Positions 1-9,969 of a stretch of 64,000 nt of DNA are shown here, in pieces. This DNA is from Manihot esculenta (lineage: Eukaryota; Streptophyta; Magnoliopsida; Malpighiales; Euphorbiaceae): positions 8,612,058 to 8,676,057 of the forward strand of contig NC_035168.2 of NCBI RefSeq assembly GCF_001659605.2, written 5' to 3'. Within the stretch, counting starts at the first letter, position 1; every line of letters starts with the position of its first letter. The position numbers were made by a program, and so were the translations under genes. The notes beneath the pieces were generated by a model that saw only the letters and a list, made by a program, of their open reading frames with translations, was not told where the DNA came from and made no database searches.

Positions 1-545
1 TTAAATATTCTTTTTACAGTTCTACTCACTGGGCATCTAGCTCACCCCTCTCCCCTAACCCCCAGGTTTGTAGGTACGGGATAGATAGAGAAGGCAAGAA
101 GAAAAAGTCATATGTATGTAATAGTTAGTTTGTGGACATGACAATTGTATTATGATGAAATGTAAAAATATTCAGGATGTTATGTAATGAAGTCATTGAG
201 AATAGAGTTGTGCTTGACCATAATATATTGTTAATCCCTTTTGTATATACATGATCTTATGTTATGATGTTTATGCAAACTAACTCAACACAGGTTGTTT
301 TGCCTTTAAGGCTTGATGAGATCCCACAGAGGGACTATGTTATGTATATGTTCAGAGTATGCACAGGTTGAGTTAGTTGATGACAGTATGTATGAAGAAA
401 AGTTTTAAATTTTATGCATGTTGTTGATCATGTATGGGATTATACAGGTTTACAGGTTATATGTCAGGCTTGCTACGGGTCCCGGCGGCCTTAAGTCGAC
501 CCGGATCCTAGCGCCGGTAGCGGTCCGGATTTCCGGGGCGTTACA
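1..545 (+). repeat. 3' part of a Tekay/Del-like gypsy LTR
   Basis: The last 75 bases (about 470-545, ending GTTACA) are the reverse complement of the start of the LTR-like blocks at 18901 and 21416, including the shared GCGCTAGGATC and GGGACCCG tracts. The family is therefore the same but the orientation is opposite (plus). What follows base 545 is Tat LTR sequence and not a tRNA primer-binding site, so this is a 3' LTR or a solo LTR. Its left part lies outside the window. It has cut into the Tat LTR that follows. Confidence 0.8.
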
Positions 546-833
546 GAAGAGATCTCTTATTAAATAACCAACCACATTATTGCCGGATTATCAGAAAATG
601 TTATATTTAACTCTGTCCTCTTACAGTATAAAAGCCAACGATCATAGAGACAAAGGTACGTAATTCTCTTACACAACTACTCTCAAGTTCTACATTCATT
701 TTATTCTCCAGTTTACTAACTTGAGCATCGGAGTGGCTGCCGTGGGCACCCACAACCTCATGTTCTCTTTCTTATAGTTTTAGCCAATTACAATGTAACT
801 CTATTTTTCAATCGCATTATTTGGTTCTGCTGC
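546..833 (+). repeat. Truncated Tat-type LTR (3' half)
   Basis: Matches the LTR-like block at 34763-35299 over most of its length: AGATCTCTTAT, TATAAAAGC(C/T)AAC, a TACGTAATTCT-like stretch, then a TTACTAA-TTGAGC(A/G)TCG stretch. The left half was removed by the insertion at 1-545. The right border near 833 is approximate. Confidence 0.65.
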
Positions 834-928
834 TAAAAAATCTATTGAATCATTTCTGTTCATTTGGATTAAAGTCAATTTCTTATTTATTTTCTCTTAA
901 AAAGAAATCTCTCTCTTCTCTTTCTTAA

Positions 929-1250
929 AATGACCAGTGGTTCCCGTGCTGCTGCTAAAATTGCTACCAATGAGGGCGATATCATTTCTTTCACCCCTAA
1001 CAGTGGACAAAAGACATCCTCAATGGTTAATGAAGCAAATATCAAGAACTTGAACAATGAGAAAATGATCCAATAAATCCAAAAGTTGCAGGCTACTCTC
1101 GAGTAGTACAAGGCTCGGGGGGAGACATCGGTTATGGCTCCTAGGGGAGGGAGAAAGCCTCTGATGATAGTGCGAAGACTTGGACAAAGATGATCAAGAG
1201 GCGGTCCAAAAGGAAGGCTGAATTAGAAGAAAAAGAATCAGACGATGCTC
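929..1250 (+). pseudogene. Gag N-terminal remnant of a Tat-type element
   Basis: An ATG at 929, about 95 bases after the LTR end, opens a frame beginning MTSGSRAAAKIATNEGD. It is broken by TAA near 1074 and TAG near 1101. A basic, lysine/arginine-rich stretch follows to about 1250. After that the sequence turns into the 3' noncoding minisatellite of the same kind of element, so almost all of gag and all of pol appear deleted. The Gag assignment rests on position after an LTR, not on a recognised capsid or zinc-knuckle motif. Confidence 0.4.
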
Positions 1251-1269
1251 CGAAAGGTGTAGACTGGAA

Positions 1270-1870
1270 GCTGGTACTGCCATAATCTGAGCGTTGGTCC
1301 CAATAATCAAGGCCACAAGATGGGTTCCGCCAGACCAGGTCACAAGGAAGGTTCTGCTAAACCACGATCCGGGCGTTCATCCCACTAATCAAGGCCACAA
1401 GACGAGTTTCATCAGACCACAATTCGAGCGTTGGTCCTGCTAATCAAGACTACAAGGCAGGTTCTGCCAGGTCAGGTCATAAGGCGGATTCCACCAGACC
1501 ACAATAGATGGGTTCTGCTAGGCTAGAAGACTGGGCATTGGTCCCACTAAAAAACACACTCATGCCATACCAAAAGGCAGGTTTCGCCAGACCAGAAGAC
1601 CGGGTGTTAATCCCATATAAATTTCTGAGGCATTTGAGGCCCAAGCCACAAAAAGTTCCTAACGCATTTCATGTCCAGACCACGAGGCGGGTTCTAATAG
1701 GCCAAAAGGCCAGGTGTTAGTCCCATATAAAAGCCTATAAAGCGTTTGATGCTAAGACCATAAGACAGGTATTCACCAGGCCACATATCCAGTTGGTCCC
1801 GTTTCACAGAAAGGATGAGTTATTTTATGGCCAGCTGTTAAACCAATTAAAGGGTGCTATGATCGGGTGT
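1270..1870 (+). repeat. About 80-bp minisatellite of the Tat 3' region
   Basis: Imperfect tandem copies alternate AAGGCCACAAG, GGTTCCGCCAGACCA and GTTGGTCCCACTAATCA phrases. The same repeat occurs at 29527-30010 downstream of a Tat integrase, which links this block to the same family. No coding potential is evident. Confidence 0.7.
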
Positions 1871-2013
1871 TAACCTCTTAGCAATTTTTATAAATTATTC
1901 AAGTCTGGACAGGCAATAAATGGAAGAGAGTTACAAACGAGTACCGATTATACAAAGTACGCAAAGATAACAAAGATATGAGAAAAAATATATATCTTAT
2001 TAAAAGCTCAAAA

Positions 2014-2300
2014 TTATAAAGGAGGAGGGATGACTTCATGAATTTCTATCACATCAACATTAGGATCTATTATACTTTTTGAAGGAGATTGGTCAATATC
2101 ATCAATCATCTCCTCCTTATGCTCGTCCTTTCCCTCTTCCTCCTCTAGAAGGATGTCATCTATCCAAGCAAAGTCCTTAGAAGGAAACCGCTTCACCAAC
2201 TCCTTCTTGACTGAGTCTTTGCCTTTAACGAACATTTTCCCTCCCCGAGCCACCGTCTCTTGAAGCTTGGTCTCTAATTCAATAATTATGTCGGAGACGG
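2014..2300 (-). pseudogene. Antisense extra ORF of a Tat element, C-terminal piece
   Basis: On the minus strand the segment encodes an acidic tail containing ELVKRFPSKDFAWIDDI, a run of glutamates, and PNVDVIEIHEV before the stop at 2014. The same tail occurs at about 55020-55200 next to a coiled-coil segment. Plant Tat-lineage gypsy elements are known to carry an additional ORF, often antisense, between pol and the 3' LTR, and I assign this piece to that class. Homology breaks near 2300, where a 53-bp tandem array begins. Confidence 0.5.
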
Positions 2301-2309
2301 CTCAATTCT

Positions 2310-2845
2310 CGAAAATAACAAGGAGCGAAAGTGCTCGGACAAGACCCAAGGCAAAGAGCCTAGAAGACGCCTAAGAGCCAAAGTACCCGGACGAAGACCC
2401 AGGGCTAAGAGCCCGGAAGATGCCCAAGAGCCAAAGTGCTCGAATGAATACCCATGGCTAAGAGCCCGAAAAACGACAAGGAGCAAAAGTGCTCGAACAA
2501 GACCCAAGGCAAAGAGCTCGGAAGATGCCTAAAAGCTAAAGTGATCAAATGAAAATCTAGGGCTAGAGCCTGAAAGATGCCTAAGAGCCAAAGTGCTCAG
2601 ATGAATACCCAGGGCTAAGAGCCCAAAAAATGAAAAGGAGCAAAAGTGCTCAGAGAATACCTAGGGCTAAGAGCTTAGAAGACTCCTAAGAGTAAAAGAG
2701 CTCGGATGAATACCCAAAACTAAGAGCCCGAAAAATGACAAGGAGTAAAAGTTCTCGGACAAGACCCAAAGCTAAGAGCCCAGAAGACGCCTAAGAGCCA
2801 AAGTTCTTGGAAAAAAACCCAAGACTAAGAGCCCAGAAGTTGACA
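2310..2845. repeat. 53-bp tandem minisatellite, about 10 copies
   Basis: Units of 53 bases follow the pattern AAGAGCCAAAGTGCTCGGA, then a GAATACCCAGGGCTAAGAGC phrase, then CCGAAGATGCCT. I counted 53 bases in two adjacent units. Units alternate two variants (GACAAGGAGCAAAAG and GCCTAAGAGCCAAAG), which suggests higher-order amplification. The array interrupts the antisense Tat ORF. Confidence 0.75.
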
Positions 2846-3329
2846 AAGAATCAATAGATTTAGAAAAATGTCAAAGTAAATATATTAAGAAGAAACCTCT
2901 CACAAAATAATGGGACTAAAACCTATAGAAGCAAAATTTGGAACAAAGCTTTTCAACTAACAACTAAGTTGATTAAATCATTCATTTAGCTCGACAAGCC
3001 ATCAGGGCTAAGTAAACATGTACATCCCCTGCCAACCTTTACAAGACAACAATGATTGTTGCAACATCATTTTTTTTATTTATAATAAGTGCTTATGATG
3101 ATGTGTGTGATGGTTTAATAAGATGCAAAACTTGTATAAATAAATAAACAGGGCTAAGTATGATTGTCTGCCAAGAAAAAGGAAAAAGCACAAAACATCA
3201 ACAGGTATTGAAATAAAATACAAAGATAACACAAGTAGGCAAAATCATGATCTCATTAAAAAAAAATATGTATTACAAGAACAACCTAAATACATGTATA
3301 AATAGAAATTTTTACAAAAATAGAAAAAT
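2846..3329. other. Spacer inside the decayed Tat element
   Basis: AT-rich transition between the 53-bp array and the coiled-coil antisense ORF. I recognise no gene, terminal repeat or RNA here. Confidence 0.4.
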
Positions 3330-5149
3330 TCTTAGTCCTTCCCAGAAGAAACAAGGTCGTCGATGAAGTCGGGCTCAACGTCAGAGGTATCCTTTGAAGT
3401 ATAAATAGTCACGACAATTGGATCCACTAAAGTATCACCATCCAAAGAAGGATCTGAATGGGCATTTGCAACCTCAGAATTAGAAGGATCATCACCGACC
3501 TGATTGGTACCCTAATCAAACTCAGCCGCTAGACGCGCTAGAGTCCTTTGAGAAGCAGGAGGACAAACTTTAGGGAGAGCACAGTCATCAGGGCCATATT
3601 ACACCTCCTCGTTGTCGGAGTCATAATCTACAACACGGAGGGTATTGAGCAGAATAGCAAGAGATTACCAAGCCGTTCAAAGGTCGTCATTGAAGTCTAT
3701 CGCATAGAAGCAAGTAGACTACTCAAAGACTTTGCCTTTAAACTCGTTTGACTTGAGATATTTATTGATGTGGCTCCGAGCGACCAGCTCAGCACTCTCA
3801 TGAGCATCCACAATCTTTTTCTCATAATCTTTGCAGCTTGGATCTCGCTCTCAAGCTGACTCCTCATAGCTTTAGAAGTGCTTAAGTCCCATCGGGCCTT
3901 GCTCAACTCCACTTTCGTCTCCACCAGCTCTCTGAATAGTCTTTGTACTTCCTCTTCAAGTTGAGTAGACTAGGTGGTGAGACTTTTTTCTTTTTGGTCC
4001 ATAGAAGCCTTATCCTGAGCAAGCCTGGCTTCAACAGCGGACCTTTCTTCAATAAGTTGTGCCTCCAAAAGGGAAATTTTTTTCGCTTCGAGCTTGATTG
4101 TCTCAAAGAAGCCCCTCCAGCCGACTGATCTCTCCCTCATACTATTTCTTCAATGCAGTAGCTACCCACACAGCCTCCCTTCCTTAGCCTTCTCAATATG
4201 GTGGTAGGCAGCCTCTCGAGCATTGGCAATCTTACCCTCCAGCTCCAACAGAGCACTAAAAAGCTGTAAAAAAAAAGAGAGAGAGAGAGAAAGTTAGAAG
4301 ATAACTAAAAACTCACAAAGAAAACTTATAAAGAGAACTTGTCTCTTAGAAGCACCAAAAAGATCTCCTTCTATCCGGGCAACAAATGAAGTCGACTGCT
4401 CAGTGGATTAGACGATATGGCAAATTGTGCTCACCATCTGAGGATCAGTCAGATTCAAAGATGTGCTAAAGAAGCTCGGCAATAGAGGTAGGCGTGGAGT
4501 CTGAGTTCAGTTGAAAATACAACCCTGACTCGTTGGGAATCAAGGCGGTCAGAAGGCTGTCACTAGCCCTCTAAGACGAGCTCCCTTTACCCTTGCTTGC
4601 CTTGTATGAGCACTTCTTTCGAGGTAAGAAAGGCACAATTCATCTTTATGAAGGGACCAGCACGAACTCCTTTACCAGCCTCCTTTTTTTATTGGTCGTC
4701 GCGGACGATCTTGAGCCAATCGAGAGTTTTTTCTCTTTAAGCTTTCACCGACCTCCTTGGTTGGAGAAGAATGCTCCGGGCTTACCACCGTCCTTGTAGT
4801 GGGAACATTTGAGCTTCATCTCGGTCAGTACTGACCACAGTTTGGGTTGGAGTGGGCTCGCCCCCTAGCATCTCTACCACTAAATCCATGGTCTTCCTTG
4901 TTTTGAAGGCCTCGATGGCTACCCAAACGACATCTTGATTTAGGAAAAAGTTTTGGGGCATTAAAATCTTGTGCATTGAAATCATGGAAGATGAAAAGTA
5001 AATCAAAGATGAATCAAAACATAAAATAACATAATGATAAAAACAATAAAAAACAACAACAAAAGGAATGATTGGTACCGATAGAGTAACAATTCTCCCC
5101 GAATCAGATAACAAAACATTTGAAGAAGTTGTATTTAAAGGGCAAGGAG
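3330..5149 (-). pseudogene. Antisense extra ORF of a Tat element, coiled-coil part, decayed
   Basis: The minus strand encodes several broken pieces. One near 3700-3924 contains LSKARWDLSTSKAMRSQLE, one near 4130-4260 contains ALLELEGKIANAREAAYHH, and one spans 4782-5114. The pieces are rich in E, K, L and R in a heptad-like pattern typical of a coiled coil. A canonical minus-strand splice acceptor (a long CT tract then TTTTTTTTACAG, plus positions about 4264-4290) sits directly in front of the ALLELEG frame. The ORF was probably transcribed antisense and spliced. Many stops and frameshifts show it is dead. The Reina-like element is inserted at its upstream edge. Confidence 0.5.
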
Positions 5150-5154
5150 GTTAC

Positions 5155-5525
5155 TGATACGCCACTACGTCGGTCAACAAGAGTCATTGTGAAGAATAGG
5201 AAGTTCTTGAACTAATAATGTTGCTGCTGTCATTTATTTTTGCTGCTGTCATTTATTTTTGTTGCACTTATTTGCTGTCATTTATTTTTGCTGCACTTAT
5301 TTATTTTTTTTAGTGTGTAATTTGCTTAGTCATTTGCAGTTAGAGTCAAAGCAAATAAATCTCATTACTGCCGATTTGTGGCCATGAGAATAGGCAAAGT
5401 TGTTATTAGGCAAAGTTGTTATTTTCCTTCTTAAGAACATGTAATTGGTAGTAGCAGGGCATGAATGAAAATACAAACTTCTTATTTCTTTATCAAATTT
5501 CTTGGCTTTTGATTGGGACCTATCA
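5155..5525 (+). repeat. 5' LTR of the Reina-like element
   Basis: 371 bp, TGATACG to ACCTATCA. It carries several copies of a CTGTCATTTATTTTTG phrase (about 5226-5290). Its first 63 bases also spell the last codons of the pol ORF, because the 3' LTR overlaps that ORF. Confidence 0.95.
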
Positions 5526-5526
5526 T

Positions 5527-5539
5527 TGGTATCAGAGCC
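5527..5539 (+). promoter_or_regulatory. Primer-binding site (tRNA-iMet type)
   Basis: TGGTATCAGAGCC starts one base after the 5' LTR. It is the usual plant retrotransposon match to the 3' end of initiator methionine tRNA. Confidence 0.92.
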
Positions 5540-5580
5540 GCGTTATCTATCTTTTTTCTTTCTATTTCTTTTCAATCCCT

Positions 5581-6930
5581 ATGGCAACCAATAAGGAACG
5601 AATTGAAAACTTGGAAGCTGCTGTCGGGCAACTTCAAGATTCCATTAGCAACATGGGTCAAGGGCTTAACGAAAAATTGCAGCAGATTGAAAAAGCCATC
5701 TCGAAGTTCTCTGAGATGACTCTTCCTACTAAAGAAGGAACCAGCAGTGTTGGTGACAATAGCCAGAGTCGTTCTAACACGAAGGAATCGATAGAGGGAG
5801 GAAAGCCTATCTTCGCTTCCAAACTCGCTAAAATCGAATTCCCTAAATTTTCAGGTGATGATCCAACAGAATGGATGGCTAAAGTGGAACAGTTTTTTGA
5901 CTATCAAAAAATGATCCCTACTGAAAAGGTGTATTTAGCCTCTTATCATCTCCAAGGAGAAGCTAATCAATGGTGGAGGTGGATGCAACGTACGTATAAA
6001 GAAGAGAACAAGGAAATTACCTGGGAGGCCTTTGTCGACGAATTATGGTCCCGCTTTGGACCCACTGAATGCGAGGATTTTGACGAGTCCCTCTCCAAAA
6101 TACGACAAACTGGTCCCTTGAGAGAATACCAGCGAGAATTTGAACGCTTGGGTAATAAGGTGAGAGGATGGACGCAGAAAGCCCTAGTGGGAACATTTAT
6201 GGGCGGCCTCAAAACAGAGATTTCAGATGGTATCAGAATGTTCAAGCCTAAGACACTCAAGGAAGCAATTGATTACGCTCGAATGAGGGATGAGCAGTTG
6301 CTGCGACAACGAAAGGCAACTCGCCCATCTTTCCAGTTGAGCTCTTCTTCTCCGGTTAAGGGCAAACCAACGACACCAGTAAAGAGGCTCACTTGGGAAG
6401 AGATGCAGAAAAGGAGAGCTGATGGTTTATGCTTTAACTGCGATGAAAAGTTTGTGCCAGGTCACAGGTGTTCTAAACCTCAACTGCTTCTACTCGACGG
6501 TGGATGTAATTTTGATGACGAAGACGATGATGCCGCAGAGCCTGAGATTTCTTTGCATGCCCTTACAGGATGGTCTTCAGTGGGTACTATGAGAGTTGCT
6601 ATCCAAATCAATTCCTTCGAATTAATTGCTCTGATTGACAGCGGCTCAACTCACAATTTCGTCAATGCGAAAATTGCTGAGATACTCAAACTTCCAGGAA
6701 AGCCGACCAAGCCTTTCAATGTCAAAGTGGCAGATGGTACTCCATTACTTTGCAGCAGTAAATTCAACAATATTCCCTTCTCGCTTCAAGGTATACCCTT
6801 TGTGGCTACTTTCTTTTCTCTGCCAATAATGGGTCTAGATGTTGTTTTGGGAGTACAATGGTTGCAGCGGCTGGGAACTGTTGCTTGTAACTGGAAGGAT
6901 CTGACGATGGATTTCAAATGGGACGGCTAG
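5581..6930 (+). CDS. gag: Gag-protease of the Reina-like element
   Basis: 449 codons from ATG 5581 (MATNKERIENLEAAVGQLQ). The frame is also open upstream to an ATG at 5461, but that codon lies inside the LTR and the intervening peptide has no Gag character, so 5581 is preferred. Order of parts: an N-terminal coiled coil, then a retrotransposon gag capsid region (FSGDDPTEWMAKVEQFF to LKEAIDYARMRDEQL), then a zinc knuckle starting at Cys284 (CFNCDEKFVPGHRC). An aspartic protease follows with its catalytic DSG at residues 353-355 (ALIDSGSTHNFV). Gag forms the virus-like particle and the protease cleaves the polyprotein. The frame ends at TAG 6928-6930, yet the same frame stays open on the other side through the rest of pol. 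Confidence 0.9.
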   Translation: MATNKERIENLEAAVGQLQDSISNMGQGLNEKLQQIEKAISKFSEMTLPTKEGTSSVGDNSQSRSNTKESIEGGKPIFASKLAKIEFPKFSGDDPTEWMAKVEQFFDYQKMIPTEKVYLASYHLQGEANQWWRWMQRTYKEENKEITWEAFVDELWSRFGPTECEDFDESLSKIRQTGPLREYQREFERLGNKVRGWTQKALVGTFMGGLKTEISDGIRMFKPKTLKEAIDYARMRDEQLLRQRKATRPSFQLSSSSPVKGKPTTPVKRLTWEEMQKRRADGLCFNCDEKFVPGHRCSKPQLLLLDGGCNFDDEDDDAAEPEISLHALTGWSSVGTMRVAIQINSFELIALIDSGSTHNFVNAKIAEILKLPGKPTKPFNVKVADGTPLLCSSKFNNIPFSLQGIPFVATFFSLPIMGLDVVLGVQWLQRLGTVACNWKDLTMDFKWDG

Positions 6931-9900
6931 CAGAGACACTTACAGGGAATTCGGAGTAAGCCGATTGAACCTCTCTCCTTGAAAGCCATGACCAAGGCAC
7001 TGCGGCAACAAGGTTCAGTTTTTGCTATCTGTATGGAATCCTCTTCCTCTGTTTTGCCTGAAGGATTACATCCAGACATGCAAAAGTTGTTAACTCAATA
7101 CTCTGATATCCTTCAGAAACCAGTTCAGTTGCCACCAGAGAGAGCAATTTCCCACCACATCAATCTAAAAGAAGGTACTGATCCTATTAATGTAAGACCT
7201 TACAGGTATGCTCACTTTCAAAAGGAGGAAATTGAGAAGCAAGTCCAAGATATGCTGAGATTGGGTCTAATTCGGGCTAGTACAAGTCCATTTTCTTCTC
7301 CTGTTTTGCTAGTGAAGAAAAAGGACGGCTCCTGGAGATTCTGTACAGACTACCGTGCCCTTAATGAAGTTACAATTCGGGATCGATTTTCGATTCCTAC
7401 GGTGGAAGATATGCTTGATGAACTCTATGGATCCGCTTATTTTACTAAACTTGATTTCATTGCAGGATTCCACCAAGTTCGAGTTCATCCATCGGATGTG
7501 TATAAGACGGCTTTCCGGACTCATAACGGTCACTATGACTATCTGGTAATGCCTTTTGGCCTCTGTAACGCTCCATCAACATTTCAGGCTCTAATGAACA
7601 CAGTTTTTCGACCCTACTTAAGGAAATTTGTGCTTGTTTTCTTTGACGATGTTCTTATATATAGCCCGTCTTGGGAATCACATATGGAGCATGTGCAGCT
7701 GGCTTTTGAGTTAATTCGAAAGCACCGTTTCTTTATTAAACTCAGCAAGTGTGCTTTTGGCCAACAAAAAATTGAATACTTGGGGCATATTGTTTCTCGT
7801 GAGGGTGTACAGGTGGATCAATCCAAAGTCAAGGCAATTCTTGATTGGCCTAAACCATCTACTATAACTGAGTTGCGTGGTTTTTTGGGCCTTACAGGTT
7901 ATTACAGAAAATTTGTGCGTGACTATGGAGTTCTAGCTCACCCATTGACAAATTTATTGAAGAAAGGAAACTTTTTCTGGACTGACGAAGCTAATACCTC
8001 CTTTCTGACCTTGAAGCAAGCTTTGACTACTACTCCAACACTAGCCATGCCCAATTTTGATGAACCATTTGTCATCACAACCGATGCCTCTAATATAGGA
8101 ATTGGAGCAGTCTTATCTCAGCAGGATCGCCCAATAGCATTCATAAGCCGTGCCTTGGGGATCTCTAAGCAAACCTGGTCCACTTATGCTAAGGAGATGC
8201 TGGCTGTATTACAAGCGGTTCGTACTTGGCGTCCTTATCTTTTGGGTCGCAAATTTTTTATTCACACAGATCAGCGAAGCCTGAAATATATGGTGGAGCA
8301 ACGGGTTATCACACCAGAACAGCAGAATTGGGTTTCAAAGCTTTTGGGGTATGATTATGAAATTATATACAAGTCGGGCAAAGAAAATAAAGTGGCAGAT
8401 GCTTTATCACGTGTACAGGGAAGTCCCAGTCTCAATGCACTTTTCATGCCTCATGCATCTCTTTGGGATCGCATTAAATCCCTTGCTTCTACTGATCCGT
8501 ATATGATTGATCTTGATAAAAAGGCAACTGCAAAACCGGGGCAGCCATACTCTTGGAAATCTGGATTATTGTTTTACAAAAATCGCGTGGTAATTCCTCC
8601 AACTTCTGACTTGCCTATTCAACTCTTGCAGGAATTTCATGACTCTCCTATTGGTGGTCATTCTGGGGTTTTACGCACTTTTAAGAGAATAGCCCAGCAA
8701 TTCTATTGGCCTTCTATGCGAACACATATTGAAAATTATATTGCAGCTTGCACTGTCTGTCAGAAGAATAAAGCAGTAAACTCATCCCCAGCTGGTCTTC
8801 TTCAACCATTGCCAATTCCACATCAAGTCTGGGATGATATTGCAATGGACTTTATAGATGGTCTTCCTTCCTCTTGTGGAAAAGATTCAATTCTGGTTGT
8901 CATTGATCGCCTGAGCAAATATGCCCACTTCTTGGCATTATCACATCCTTACTCTGCAAGAGTGATAGCTGAAAAATTTGTGGATGGGGTTGTGAAATAT
9001 CATGGCATGCCGAGATCAATTATTAGTGACCGCGATCCTATTTTCATGAGCCATTTTTGGCGGGAGTTCTTCAAGCTGTCTGGAACTAAATTGAATATGA
9101 GCTCTTCATATCACCCTCAATCTGACGGACAATCCGAGGTCACTAACCGTTGTTTGGAGCAGTATCTGCGTTGTTTTGCAAGTCAACAACCACGCAAATG
9201 GAGCACTTTCTTGACTTGGGCAGAGTATTGGTACAATACATCTTTCCACATCTCTATTGGCATGACTCCCTTTTTAGCTTTGTATGGCAGAGACCCTCCA
9301 ATGCTTCCACGTTATGAGTTGGGCCACTCCTTAGTTCAAGAGGTTGATCAGACATTAGCAGTGAGGGATGCGATTTTACAAGACTTAAAAATCCATCTTT
9401 CCCGAGCTGCACATCACATGAAGCAATCTGCGGATAAGAAGCGCAGAGATGTTTCATTCTCTCCTGGTGATTTGGTTTATCTTAAGCTACAACCTTATCG
9501 TCAGCAGTCTGTCTCCAAGCGAGCATCTCAGAAATTAGCCAATCGCTTTTATGGACCATTTCCTGTCATTGAAAAAATTGGAAATTTGGCTTATAAATTG
9601 CAATTGCCTGCTACTTCGAAAATCCATCCAGTTTTTTATGTTTCCCTTCTAAAACAACATGTTGGCGATACGGTTCCTATTTCTAATGACTTGCCACAGC
9701 TTACAGATGATGGATATGCTGTTTTGGAACCTCACGAAATATTGGATGCTCGTTGGACTAAAACTGGCAATCGCTTCTTGAAAGAAGTTCTTGTTCGCTG
9801 GAAAAATTTGCCACTTGAGGATGCCACCTGGGAACATTCTGCAGAACTGCAACTACGGTTTCCGCATTTGAACCTTGAGGACAAGATTCCATCTGATGGG

Positions 9901-9969
9901 GGAGGTAATGATACGCCACTACGTCGGTCAACAAGAGTCATTGTGAAGAATAGGAAGTTCTTGAACTAA
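6931..9969 (+). CDS. pol: Pol (RT-RNase H-integrase-chromodomain) of the Reina-like element
   Basis: Open in the gag frame from just after the TAG at 6928; the first ATG is 6979 (996 codons from there). The reverse transcriptase has KKKDGSWRFCTDYRALN and the catalytic LVFFDDVLIYS (about 7636-7668). RNase H begins with TTDASNIGIGAVLSQ and ends near KVADALSR. Integrase has an HHCC finger (GGHSGVLRTF to CTVCQKNKA) and the D-D-E core: Asp in AMDFIDGLP, Asp in ISDRDPIF, Glu in GQSEVTNR. The last 60 residues (EILDARWTKT to LVRWKNLPLEDATWE) are a chromodomain, which in chromoviruses targets integration to modified chromatin. The ORF continues through the polypurine tract and about 20 codons into the 3' LTR. 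It has no frameshift; only the upstream TAG is abnormal. Confidence 0.92.
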   Translation, partial: QRHLQGIRSKPIEPLSLKAMTKALRQQGSVFAICMESSSSVLPEGLHPDMQKLLTQYSDILQKPVQLPPERAISHHINLKEGTDPINVRPYRYAHFQKEEIEKQVQDMLRLGLIRASTSPFSSPVLLVKKKDGSWRFCTDYRALNEVTIRDRFSIPTVEDMLDELYGSAYFTKLDFIAGFHQVRVHPSDVYKTAFRTHNGHYDYLVMPFGLCNAPSTFQALMNTVFRPYLRKFVLVFFDDVLIYSPSWESHMEHVQLAFELIRKHRFFIKLSKCAFGQQKIEYLGHIVSREGVQVDQSKVKAILDWPKPSTITELRGFLGLTGYYRKFVRDYGVLAHPLTNLLKKGNFFWTDEANTSFLTLKQALTTTPTLAMPNFDEPFVITTDASNIGIGAVLSQQDRPIAFISRALGISKQTWSTYAKEMLAVLQAVRTWRPYLLGRKFFIHTDQRSLKYMVEQRVITPEQQNWVSKLLGYDYEIIYKSGKENKVADALSRVQGSPSLNALFMPHASLWDRIKSLASTDPYMIDLDKKATAKPGQPYSWKSGLLFYKNRVVIPPTSDLPIQLLQEFHDSPIGGHSGVLRTFKRIAQQFYWPSMRTHIENYIAACTVCQKNKAVNSSPAGLLQPLPIPHQVWDDIAMDFIDGLPSSCGKDSILVVIDRLSKYAHFLALSHPYSARVIAEKFVDGVVKYHGMPRSIISDRDPIFMSHFWREFFKLSGTKLNMSSSYHPQSDGQSEVTNRCLEQYLRCFASQQPRKWSTFLTWAEYWYNTSFHISIGMTPFLALYGRDPPMLPRYELGHSLVQEVDQTLAVRDAILQDLKIHLSRAAHHMKQSADKKRRDVSFSPGDLVYLKLQPYRQQSVSKRASQKLANRFYGPFPVIEKIGNLAYKLQLPATSKIHPVFYVSLLKQHVGDTVPISNDLPQLTDDGYAVLEPHEILDARWTKTGNRFLKEVLVRWKNLPLEDATWEHSAELQLRFPHLNLEDKIPSDGGGNDTPLRRSTRVIVKNRKFLN
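9894..9908 (+). promoter_or_regulatory. Polypurine tract
   Basis: GATGGGGGAGGTAA abuts the TG of the 3' LTR at 9909 and would prime plus-strand DNA synthesis. It is also translated, encoding the GGG stretch of pol. Confidence 0.85.

Noticed and set aside
2310..2845. CRISPR-like array
   Set aside because: The 53-bp units are contiguous imperfect tandems without unique spacers, in a plant retrotransposon context.
5461..5580. Upstream ATG at 5461 as the Gag start
   Set aside because: It is inside the 5' LTR and the peptide crosses the primer-binding site; the Gag-like coiled coil begins at the ATG at 5581.
5967..6260. Minus-strand open frame of 97 codons
   Set aside because: Shadow of the gag capsid coding region; no domain.
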